Shown in pieces: positions 1-6,862 of a DNA stretch of 8,711 nt (position 1 is the stretch's first letter; each line of letters opens with the position of its first letter). A program made the position numbers and the translations under genes. Source of the DNA: Chitinophagaceae bacterium (lineage in GTDB: Bacteria > Bacteroidota > Bacteroidia > Chitinophagales > Chitinophagaceae). Location of the stretch: assembly GCA_947468255.1 (NCBI GenBank), contig CANIMM010000119.1, forward strand, positions 1-8,711. The letters run 5' to 3'. The notes beneath the pieces are model-generated. The model was not told where the DNA came from and made no database searches. It saw nothing but the letters and a program-made list of their open reading frames with translations.

Positions 1-47
1 ACTTCCATGATAGCAGTTTACTCTGTATTAAAACGATAGAATACCAG

Positions 48-1115
48 ATGCAAACCACTACAAACAATCGCATTTCATTTATTATAAAAGCATATTTCTC
101 CTATTTGCTTTTAAAAAAACGTTGGATTTTCCTTTCAGTCATTGTGGGCATGCTATTAGGGTTAAGTTATGTTTTGCTGAAACCAGTTAAATTCATAGCA
201 AGGTCTAGTTTTGTGGTAGAGGATAGTAAATCGATCGGTAGTTCCGGCATTCTGGGTGCTTTATCTGGGCAGTTTAGTTCAGAGATTATGAGCGCACTGG
301 GTGGCGGCAGTAATTTATTGAGTGGTGAAAATATCTTGGAGCTATCCAAGAGTAGGTCGCTTTTAAGGAAAACTTTTCTCACCTCTTATAACGGCACTAA
401 CCAGACCTTGGCAGATATTTATGCAGAAAAATTGAAATTAAAAAAGAAATGGGAAAAAAGTAGCAAGGTCGGGGTGCATATCCAATTTTCACCGGCGGAT
501 AAAAAATTCAGTCGAATAGAAGATAGTTTATTAAACACCTTGATTGTGCGGGTGATTGAAAAGGATATGAGCATATTTAAACCTGATAGGAGGTTGAGTT
601 TATTTGAATTGGATATTACCATGCGAGATGAAATATTGGCCTCTGAATTTTGTCAACGGCTTTTATCCACCATTTCTGAATTTTATATTAATACTAAAAC
701 GAAAAGACTAAGAGGAAACATTAGCCGTTTGCAATTTTTGGCCGATAGCTTGCAAAAGCGGACCAATGGCAGTATTAAAACTTCTGCTCTATCCAACCTA
801 AGTTTAATTGACATAAATCCACAGTTCATTCAGGAAAATATTCAAAACACCATCGATTCGCGTGAAGAATTATTATCTACCACCATCTACACGGAAGTGA
901 TAAAGAATTTGGAAATAAGCAAGGTTTCTCTTTTACAAGAAACCCCAACAATACAAGTAATTGACAGTCCAGATACACCATTAGAGGATAATAAAAGTGA
1001 ATGGCATGAAGGCTTATTAGGGGGCTTCGGCGCAGGCTTTTTATTGAGTGTTATAGTATTGGTTTTCTTATACGAACCAGCTATTCATTCCAAATCAGAA
1101 TCGGTATTGCAATAA
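48..1115 (+). CDS. Wzz-like polysaccharide co-polymerase (chain-length determinant), no kinase domain
   Basis: This is a 355-residue inner-membrane protein of the Wzz/polysaccharide co-polymerase type, which sets polymer length or links polymerisation to export. The topology is the classic one: a first membrane segment at about residues 26-45, a large periplasmic region, and a second segment at about 322-343. A proline-containing stretch (P300, P308, P311) precedes the second segment. Residues 67-95 are Gly/Ser-rich and lead into GENILELSKSR, a pattern I associate with Bacteroidetes Wzz-like proteins. Residues about 215-292 look helical or coiled-coil. Only about 12 residues follow the last membrane segment, so the fused tyrosine-kinase domain of many relatives is absent. 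The ATG at 48 puts the first membrane segment at a normal distance from the N-terminus. However, the frame is open back to the window edge (positions 3-47), so an earlier start is not excluded. It is the only + strand gene and converges on the minus-strand operon. Confidence 0.88.
   Translation: MQTTTNNRISFIIKAYFSYLLLKKRWIFLSVIVGMLLGLSYVLLKPVKFIARSSFVVEDSKSIGSSGILGALSGQFSSEIMSALGGGSNLLSGENILELSKSRSLLRKTFLTSYNGTNQTLADIYAEKLKLKKKWEKSSKVGVHIQFSPADKKFSRIEDSLLNTLIVRVIEKDMSIFKPDRRLSLFELDITMRDEILASEFCQRLLSTISEFYINTKTKRLRGNISRLQFLADSLQKRTNGSIKTSALSNLSLIDINPQFIQENIQNTIDSREELLSTTIYTEVIKNLEISKVSLLQETPTIQVIDSPDTPLEDNKSEWHEGLLGGFGAGFLLSVIVLVFLYEPAIHSKSESVLQ
1095..1115. other. Tail-to-tail overlap of convergent genes
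   Basis: The last seven codons of the + strand Wzz-like gene (stop TAA at 1113-1115) overlap the last seven codons of the minus-strand Wzi-like gene (stop TGA at 1097-1095). A perfect 10-bp palindrome, TATTGCAATA, lies inside the overlap at 1105-1114. I see no intrinsic terminator (stem plus T tract) on either strand here, so the two transcripts probably run into each other. Confidence 0.85.
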
Positions 1116-2738
1116 TAAACGGGCACCTATATTAAACTGATCATTTCCGATATTTTCAAATCCAATGGCTGTGTAGGTTTCAAATTCCCAATTGTAATTA
1201 AGGTCTCTTTGACGGGTATATTCTGCTGCGAGGGTTATTTTTTTCCAGTTGATGGATCCGTATAGGGTTCCTGCTACTGTTGCCCAGTACTGGTTAAAAT
1301 GGTCGGTTACATAATATGACTGGTAATGGTAGAAGTCAAGATTATGAATTACCCTGTTAAATCGAAGGCCAACTTTATTTAATCCCTTTATCCATTGCAC
1401 ATACATTGTTTGGCTATTGCTGCCCGGCCCTATTCCTGCTGCCAACACTTTTCCGCGGTTGGTAAAGCCTTGTCGAACATAGTCATCTAGATACCAACTT
1501 GCTGGGGGAGTTTGCATTTGTTCTTTGGATGGAAGACTTAAGTTGGTCAACTCTATTCCCCATTGAATCAGTTGATTTTTTTTGCTTCCGATGGTATAGC
1601 CTTTCTTAAATCCTGCCGTAAAACCCCTTCCATAGGGTTTCTTTTCAAATAAATTCCAAACGTGCAATGATTGATCACTTCTTCCATACTCGTAATAAAG
1701 TTCCGCATTTTCTTTGGGCATCACATACCTGAAAAACCATGACCCCATCGAAGCCTTTCTACCACTGGTTTCTGCTGGGGTGAATTTGTTTCCCGCAAAA
1801 CCTTCCAATGGCAGTAGGTCAAATACATTGCTTAGCTCATTGGTATACATCATGGATAGTTTCGCCAACCCTATATATAAGCCGGGTATCCACTTGGGTT
1901 GATAGGTATACACCATTCCGGTAATGTAGCGCGGGTGCGTTTGTTTGGCTTGGTATAAAAATTCACCTGTTTGAACATTTACTCGGTTGGGCTCTCTGGG
2001 ATAAATGCCACTTTTCTTTAATCCGCCTGCAATTAATTCCCCTTCAAAAGTTCCAATCTTAGTTTGGATGGGTTTTAGGGTGGCCATGGTGGCATGCAAA
2101 AATCCGGCAGCATTGCTTCCCAATATTAATGGATTAAAACTGGCAGGGCCCCACCATTTATTTTCGGTAGAAATGCCGGCGGTAAACTTGCCCAGCTTTA
2201 CCTTAATGTAGGATTGCCCAGGGTAAAATTTATTTAACTTGTTTTCTCCAAACTTTTCAGGAGCATCTATATGGTTGAGAAAATAATAATAGGAGTTCCA
2301 GTCTCTATTGTAGGTTGGATAAAGCGGAAAAGGATTGTTTTGGGCAAATTGATATTCCGGCGCAAAACTGATGTCAATTTTGTCTTTCCATTTCAGCTTA
2401 ATTCCCGCTGAAAGAAGGTATTGTATCCCAACATTGGGTATGAGCGCACCCAGATTAATTCCGGAAGGGACTACCGTGTTACTCAACGTTAAAAGGGAAA
2501 TTGCGGTAGGCTGTATGGTCAGTTTTTTTTGATTGGATAATCGAGGCACTTTCATTAAAGAGTCAACCAATAAATAAGACAGCTGATTTGGATTAATACA
2601 AAAGGAGCTGCTGTTGAGCAAATTACCTTCCCTCAAAACGCCAGGCCCTTGATAGGAATAAAAGGTTTGTGCACGCAAATGTATTACGGGTGCTACCAAT
2701 AGCAACAGGAATAAAGGAATGCTTAGAATTTTTATCAT
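1095..2738 (-). CDS. Wzi-family capsule assembly outer-membrane protein (copy 1, promoter-distal)
   Basis: This 547-residue protein is predicted to be an outer-membrane beta-barrel of the capsule assembly Wzi family, whose E. coli member helps attach group 1 capsule to the cell surface. Residues 1-24 form a signal peptide (Lys, hydrophobic core, ending LRAQ before TF). The family-like core is at 188-201, with TENKWWGP at 191-198, followed by SNAAGFLHA at 208-216. A late GIGPGSNSQ block is at 435-443. Aromatic-rich alternating strands fill the rest, and the chain ends in LLLQYRF, whose terminal Phe is a typical barrel-assembly signal. The same blocks occur in the same order in the gene immediately upstream, so the two are paralogues. 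Its start lies 4 bp after that gene's stop, and it is the last gene of the operon. The WWGPA here differs from WWGPG in the other copy. The Wzi assignment is by motif and context; ligand and exact role are inferred. Confidence 0.85.
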   Translation of the reverse strand: MIKILSIPLFLLLLVAPVIHLRAQTFYSYQGPGVLREGNLLNSSSFCINPNQLSYLLVDSLMKVPRLSNQKKLTIQPTAISLLTLSNTVVPSGINLGALIPNVGIQYLLSAGIKLKWKDKIDISFAPEYQFAQNNPFPLYPTYNRDWNSYYYFLNHIDAPEKFGENKLNKFYPGQSYIKVKLGKFTAGISTENKWWGPASFNPLILGSNAAGFLHATMATLKPIQTKIGTFEGELIAGGLKKSGIYPREPNRVNVQTGEFLYQAKQTHPRYITGMVYTYQPKWIPGLYIGLAKLSMMYTNELSNVFDLLPLEGFAGNKFTPAETSGRKASMGSWFFRYVMPKENAELYYEYGRSDQSLHVWNLFEKKPYGRGFTAGFKKGYTIGSKKNQLIQWGIELTNLSLPSKEQMQTPPASWYLDDYVRQGFTNRGKVLAAGIGPGSNSQTMYVQWIKGLNKVGLRFNRVIHNLDFYHYQSYYVTDHFNQYWATVAGTLYGSINWKKITLAAEYTRQRDLNYNWEFETYTAIGFENIGNDQFNIGARLLLQYRF

Positions 2739-2742
2739 ATGT

Positions 2743-4284
2743 TTAGAACAAAAAGTATTGAACTTTTACATTAAACTGCATGTTTACAACGTTTTGTTGT
2801 GTCCATTGAAAACCACCCCTGCATACAAAGTCAATAGCAGCTCCCACCAAGTATTTTTTGATCATTTGCTGGTGTGCTATCGCAAACGACCAGTCGGTCC
2901 ATTTATTGCCATGAAAGCGCGGGTCATGCTGATAGCGCTCAATGCGTAGGCTTTGCCTTTTTGTTTTGGTGCTATACGTCATCCGAATCGAAGCGGTATT
3001 GTCTCCCGGCCCAATGCCTCCTCCGATGATTTGATTTTCATTGGTATACCCTTCCAGCACTTGACCATGAACATACCAGTTGCCTGCACCGCGAGCGATC
3101 TCACTATTGGTAGGTTCCAGTTGAGTAAGTTCCGTTTCTAGGGTGAATCTTTTTGCAGAATCTAGGGCAAATACTTTTCGCAGTCCTACCAGATAGGCGG
3201 CAGCATGGTCGGGGTTTAGGGCGAGGTCTCTAATATTATAACTATGATCATTCCATCCATACTCTCCATATATTTCAGTATTGTATTGCGGAAACAAATA
3301 GCGCGCAAATAGATTAATCAACTGATCACGGTTACGGGCATCTTCTCCCAGTCCGTTGTTTGCTCCTGCATTGGATTTGAAAATAGAGGAGAAAACTGGA
3401 ATGTATTTTTGCATAAAACTTCCCTCCTTATCTGCATCCTTTTGATAACGTTGAAACATCCTGTTCATACCCATTGTAAAACCTTTGGCAAACCTTGGTT
3501 GATAGGCCAAGTTGATACCGTTAAAATAGCGGCTTTCAAGTGCAAAGGATGGATAGAGGGTATTGGGATCTTTATTTTCAAAGGGCAAATTAGCGTTACT
3601 GTTGAGCTGTCCACCAATCACCTGAAATTCAAAATACCCAACTGGGGTTTTAATGGGCTTATTGGTGTGGAAACTAACATGCGGAAAGCCAGGCGCATTA
3701 TTACTCATCATTAGTGAGTTAAAGACTCCTGGACCCCACCATAAATTCTCAGTAGATAGTGAAAGACTGAATGGCGTTGGTCCTAATTTTAACCTGATGG
3801 CAGACTGACCCAATGAAAACTTTTGATAGCCTTTTGATACAATCGAATTGGGAGCTGCCCAAAAATAAGTCGGAATCAATTGCACATTCAGCCACTTGGA
3901 GTGAATGGCTGCTCCAACTTTAATCATTTGCTGATAACCAGGGGCCAACAAAAAATCCTCATTGTTTCTACCCCAGGCAGAATGGGTGTCATATTGCTGT
4001 TGAATTCCAAGGGGAATAGCAACAAATCGAATCGATTTTTTTTTATTAAAATAGTTACGTTGCTGTTGCTGCAATAGGGGGGCACTAAAATAGACGGAGG
4101 AATCCAGCGGGTGCAGAAAAACAGGTCTAACTGTAAAGGAATAGGGGTTTTTCAATTTTCCTAAGAGCTGCTGATCTCGAAGCGTAAATTCATCCATTGA
4201 CCCCACCCAAATGGATGTTTGTGAATGTCCATAATGGGTAGTCAACAAAGTAAGCAGCAATAAAAAAATCAGTTTAGTACGCAT
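2743..4284 (-). CDS. Wzi-family capsule assembly outer-membrane protein (copy 2, promoter-proximal)
   Basis: This 513-residue predicted outer-membrane beta-barrel is paralogous to the next gene downstream. I chose the ATG at 4284 because it begins a clean signal peptide: MRTK, a leucine-rich core, and YGHSQ before TS at about residue 22. The frame stays open to an ATG at 4374, but that would prepend 30 residues lying inside the phosphotransferase gene and bury the signal peptide. Wzi-like blocks are STENLWWGPG at 177-186, SNNAPGFPH at 194-202, EIYGEYGWND at 337-346 and GIGPGDN at 423-429. The last residues are QYFLF, ending in Phe as expected for a barrel. An A9 tract on the coding strand encodes Lys81-83. 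The start overlaps the phosphotransferase stop by 11 bp, which suggests translational coupling and places surface assembly in the same transcript as polymer initiation. The likely role is outer-membrane capsule or exopolysaccharide assembly or retention, inferred from the family. Confidence 0.86.
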   Translation of the reverse strand: MRTKLIFLLLLTLLTTHYGHSQTSIWVGSMDEFTLRDQQLLGKLKNPYSFTVRPVFLHPLDSSVYFSAPLLQQQQRNYFNKKKSIRFVAIPLGIQQQYDTHSAWGRNNEDFLLAPGYQQMIKVGAAIHSKWLNVQLIPTYFWAAPNSIVSKGYQKFSLGQSAIRLKLGPTPFSLSLSTENLWWGPGVFNSLMMSNNAPGFPHVSFHTNKPIKTPVGYFEFQVIGGQLNSNANLPFENKDPNTLYPSFALESRYFNGINLAYQPRFAKGFTMGMNRMFQRYQKDADKEGSFMQKYIPVFSSIFKSNAGANNGLGEDARNRDQLINLFARYLFPQYNTEIYGEYGWNDHSYNIRDLALNPDHAAAYLVGLRKVFALDSAKRFTLETELTQLEPTNSEIARGAGNWYVHGQVLEGYTNENQIIGGGIGPGDNTASIRMTYSTKTKRQSLRIERYQHDPRFHGNKWTDWSFAIAHQQMIKKYLVGAAIDFVCRGGFQWTQQNVVNMQFNVKVQYFLF

Positions 4285-5671
4285 GATGGTCCACTTTGAA
4301 AACATTGACAATGGTTTGCAGCACAATTTGAATATCAAGCCAAAAACTCCACTGGTGCACATAGTACAGATCATAGTTCACCCGGGTTTGCATGTGTTCA
4401 ATATCGGGGGTTTCGCCCCTTGCCCCATTCACCTGTGCCCAACCGGTCAGGCCGGGCTTCACCTGGTGACGTAGCCGGTAGCTCTCTATTTTTTCACTGT
4501 ATTCTAAGTTTTGAGGTGTTACATGGGGCCTTGGCCCCACCACCGACATATTGTCGATCAGCACATTCCAAAATTGCGGCATTTCGTCCATGCTAAGGCT
4601 TCGTAGCCATTTTCCCACACCAGTAACCCGTGGATCGTTTTTGGTGGCCTGCACAAATTCACTCGTCCCCTTCTGCTGGTGATACATGGTCCTGAATTTG
4701 TAACAATGCATTTTTTTATTGTTGATACCCCATCTTTCCTGTTTGAAAAACACAGGCCCTTTCGAATTGAGTTTAATAAGGATGGCAAGAATTGGGAAAA
4801 GCCAAGAGCCTATTAGCACTAAAAAAAGAAAACTGAATATAATATCAAAGACCCTTTTTAAAAATTTATTTTCCGACTTGTACAAGGGTAGTGCCCGCAG
4901 ATTAATAACGGGTATCAGACCAATCTGGTTGATCTCAAAAGAAGTGGACGTAAACTGGTAATAGTTGGGCACAATAAAAGTCTTGATACCATGGGCATCA
5001 CAGGTTTCCAAAAAGTAGCGGATCATCGACTCACTGAGCGAAGGCAGGGCCACGATCACTTTCTCAACTTGTTGGGTCCGTAAAACCTCCGCCAGCTCGT
5101 CGGGATGGCCCAAGTATTTAATGCCGGCCAATTGCCGATCCTGCTCACTTAAGTATCCAATGCAATTGTACCCGTAATGAAAATTAGCTTTAATGGTTTG
5201 GTAAAGCTTTTGGGTGCTTTCTGCCGATCCGATAATTAACAATTTTTGCAACATGGAACTATCGTGCAGGTAATCGTAATGGATTTTTTTTCGGATCAGG
5301 TATTTGACAGATAGCTGAATGAAGCCAAAAACAATTTGCAAGCAAAGCAAAAAGCCAAGGGGCAGGGACAATTGTTTATTGTATGCATAAAGGAAAGCGG
5401 CAATTAAAATAAATTGGATAATGAGTGTATTGAGCACGATTACAATTTCCTCCACATATTTGTTGGAAATCCTATCCTTGTATAATTTGGTGTTGGCGGC
5501 TGCGATATACCAGCTGAAAAGCAATACCAGCAAAAGCAATAAGGGTCTGCTAATGGAAATTTGCAAGAGGGCTATCGGGATAATACGGGTGAGCTTAAAG
5601 GAAATCACCAGGATGACCGCATCAATAATTCTACGTTTTTCGTGTAGGCGGAGAAAGATTTTTTTGGTCAT
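4274..5671 (-). CDS. Undecaprenyl-phosphate sugar phosphotransferase (WcaJ/WbaP-type initiating enzyme)
   Basis: This 465-residue integral membrane enzyme is predicted to transfer a sugar-1-phosphate from a nucleotide sugar to undecaprenyl phosphate, the first step of repeat-unit assembly. About four N-terminal membrane segments lie at 15-38, 41-60, 75-97 and 103-124. A Rossmann-like domain follows from about 141 to 240, starting LLIIGSAE at 144-151. The catalytic domain begins with the membrane hairpin at about 274-300. It carries QERWG (311-315), KFRTM (325-329), DPRVTGVGKWLR (346-357) and SMDEMPQ (360-366), where D362-E363 match the catalytic Asp-Glu pair of the family. VVGPRP (377-382) and KPGLTGWAQVNG (405-416) complete it. 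The C-terminus DHHAY resembles that of other Bacteroidetes members. The long form with Rossmann domain fits the WcaJ/WbaP group, with glucose-1-phosphate or galactose-1-phosphate most likely, but the sugar cannot be read from sequence. It follows a 54-bp gap and overlaps the next gene by 11 bp. Confidence 0.95.
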   Translation of the reverse strand: MTKKIFLRLHEKRRIIDAVILVISFKLTRIIPIALLQISISRPLLLLLVLLFSWYIAAANTKLYKDRISNKYVEEIVIVLNTLIIQFILIAAFLYAYNKQLSLPLGFLLCLQIVFGFIQLSVKYLIRKKIHYDYLHDSSMLQKLLIIGSAESTQKLYQTIKANFHYGYNCIGYLSEQDRQLAGIKYLGHPDELAEVLRTQQVEKVIVALPSLSESMIRYFLETCDAHGIKTFIVPNYYQFTSTSFEINQIGLIPVINLRALPLYKSENKFLKRVFDIIFSFLFLVLIGSWLFPILAILIKLNSKGPVFFKQERWGINNKKMHCYKFRTMYHQQKGTSEFVQATKNDPRVTGVGKWLRSLSMDEMPQFWNVLIDNMSVVGPRPHVTPQNLEYSEKIESYRLRHQVKPGLTGWAQVNGARGETPDIEHMQTRVNYDLYYVHQWSFWLDIQIVLQTIVNVFKVDHHAY

Positions 5672-5694
5672 TAAGGGGTATATTACAGAAAGAT

Positions 5695-5719
5695 GCTAAA
5701 ATAAACAATTTATTTCAAC
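5695..5719 (-). other. AT-rich stem-loop upstream of the phosphotransferase gene
   Basis: On the minus strand an 11-bp stem (with two G-T wobbles) closes a 3-nt TTG loop. Its core is the perfect inverted repeat AAATAAA-TTG-TTTATTT. It sits in the 54-bp gap, 23 bp before the phosphotransferase ATG at 5671, and directly abuts the GC-rich stem-loop at 5720-5736. It could be an operator, an mRNA processing or stability element, or chance in AT-rich DNA. No function is assigned. Confidence 0.4.
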
Positions 5720-5736
5720 CGGGCTTTATCTGCCCG
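5720..5736 (-). other. GC-rich stem-loop spanning the stop codon of the upstream glycosyltransferase gene
   Basis: On the minus strand CGGGC-AGATAAA-GCCCG forms a perfect 5-bp GC stem with a 7-nt loop. The loop contains the TAA stop (5728-5726) of the upstream glycosyltransferase gene. No T tract follows directly, so it is not a standard intrinsic terminator. Translating ribosomes would melt it. Confidence 0.35.
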
Positions 5737-6856
5737 CTATTTCTGTAAATACCTTCATGATTTCATCGGCCGCATTGGGCCAGCTGTAGCTAGCAATAAT
5801 GGGCTGCTGCTGGCTAACAATTCTCTTCCTTTCTCTTTCATCCGTCATCAGCAAACTCATTTGTTGAGCCATTGATTGAACATCAAAGGGGTCAACATAA
5901 ATGGCGCCTTCCCTGCATACTTCAGGCAAACAGGTATTGTTGGCTGCAATAATGGGCAGCTGAAAAGACATGGCTTCCAAGGCAGGCAAACCAAAGCCTT
6001 CATTGTAAGAAGGTAGAACGTATACCAGGGCATGTTGGTAAAGACTGCTTAGATCCTCGTCACTCACATATCCGGGCAATAGTACATCATTGGCTAATCC
6101 GTTTTTACGGATGGCTTCTTTGATGGCGGCACTGTCATCACTAAAGACCGAACCCCCTGCCTGTCCGGCCAGCACCAAATAAATCATCGCTTGCGGATGG
6201 GCTTGTTTTACCTGATAAAATGCGTCTACTAACCGCACCAGGTTTTTATGCTGGTTGAACGCCCCTACATGCAAAAAGTATTGTTTTCCCATCAATCCAT
6301 CAATCGGATGGGTAGTGGACTTTCCTGTTTTTTTTATCAAACTTTTCCCCGCTTCATACACCACCTTAAAATGCTGCAAGGGTAGTTGAAGGTGTTTTGA
6401 AATGGTACCCAGTGAATAGTTGGATGGTACAATAATCCTATCCGCCTTTTTAGCCCCTGTAACTGCAATTGCATGAAAAAGCCGTAACCAAATTTTGTTA
6501 TAGTGGGCAGGGTATTCCCAAAAAAAAGCATCGTGAAATACCACTACTGTTTTAAACCGCAGCCGCACCAATGGAAGAAAATAATCGGTGCAAAACAGGA
6601 TATCACAGCCATTTGAATAAGCTTTCACTGGCAAAACAATTTGTTTCCAGATAAAAAACAGCATGTGCTCGAATAGTTTATGCCAATAAGATTTTCCGAG
6701 TAATTTGGGCAAAGGATCGTGTAAAAAAACAAATCGAACGGATGAAGTGGGATATTGCCGGAATTGTTCTGTTAATTCAAACAAATAGGTTTTGGTGCCA
6801 GTAGAAGCTTTCAGAAGGTCCCTGCAGTCGATTCCTATCGTAAGTACTTTTTTCAT
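5726..6856 (-). CDS. GT4-family glycosyltransferase, MtfB-like
   Basis: This 376-residue retaining glycosyltransferase has the GT-B fold and belongs to family GT4. It is predicted to be cytoplasmic or peripheral at the inner membrane and to add a sugar to the lipid-linked repeat unit. The N-terminal domain starts with a beta strand and then a Gly/Thr-rich acceptor-side loop at 17-24 (ASTGTKTY). FHDAFFWEYP at 107-116 and a VPSNYS segment at 143-148 follow, a pattern seen in MtfB-like mannosyltransferases. The C-terminal domain has HVGAFNQHKN at 196-205, with the donor-phosphate Lys204, and the EX7E motif at E286-E294 within NEGFGLPALEAM. Length is normal and there is no signal peptide. The ATG at 6856 lies 6 bp after the preceding gene's stop, and the hydrophobic VLTIGID strand starts right after MKK, which supports this start. 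Mannose as donor is only a guess from resemblance. Confidence 0.9.
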   Translation of the reverse strand: MKKVLTIGIDCRDLLKASTGTKTYLFELTEQFRQYPTSSVRFVFLHDPLPKLLGKSYWHKLFEHMLFFIWKQIVLPVKAYSNGCDILFCTDYFLPLVRLRFKTVVVFHDAFFWEYPAHYNKIWLRLFHAIAVTGAKKADRIIVPSNYSLGTISKHLQLPLQHFKVVYEAGKSLIKKTGKSTTHPIDGLMGKQYFLHVGAFNQHKNLVRLVDAFYQVKQAHPQAMIYLVLAGQAGGSVFSDDSAAIKEAIRKNGLANDVLLPGYVSDEDLSSLYQHALVYVLPSYNEGFGLPALEAMSFQLPIIAANNTCLPEVCREGAIYVDPFDVQSMAQQMSLLMTDERERKRIVSQQQPIIASYSWPNAADEIMKVFTEIAGR

Positions 6857-6862
6857 GGTTAG

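Noticed and set aside
1..39. Possible 3' end of an upstream + strand gene: frame 1 is open from position 1 to a TAG at 37-39, 8 bp before the Wzz-like ATG.
   Set aside because: Only 12 codons are visible with no recognisable content. The fragment is too short to support a gene.
3..47. Upstream extension of the Wzz-like gene (15 open in-frame codons back to the window edge).
   Set aside because: No start codon is visible in this stretch, and the ATG at 48 already gives the usual N-terminal length before the first membrane segment. It is left as a noted uncertainty.
3409..3714. A + strand open frame of 101 codons with a hydrophobic N-terminus.
   Set aside because: It is antisense to the middle of a well-supported Wzi-like gene. 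The hydrophobic start is a by-product of the opposite-strand codons.
4285..4374. A 30-codon N-terminal extension of the first Wzi-like gene, starting at an ATG at 4374.
   Set aside because: It lies entirely inside the phosphotransferase gene, contains an unlikely Cys-rich leader, and would place the signal peptide internally. The ATG at 4284 gives a normal signal peptide.
5720..5736. Intrinsic terminator after the second glycosyltransferase gene.
   Set aside because: The stem has only 5 bp, contains the stop codon in its loop and is not followed by a T tract, so it does not meet the usual pattern.
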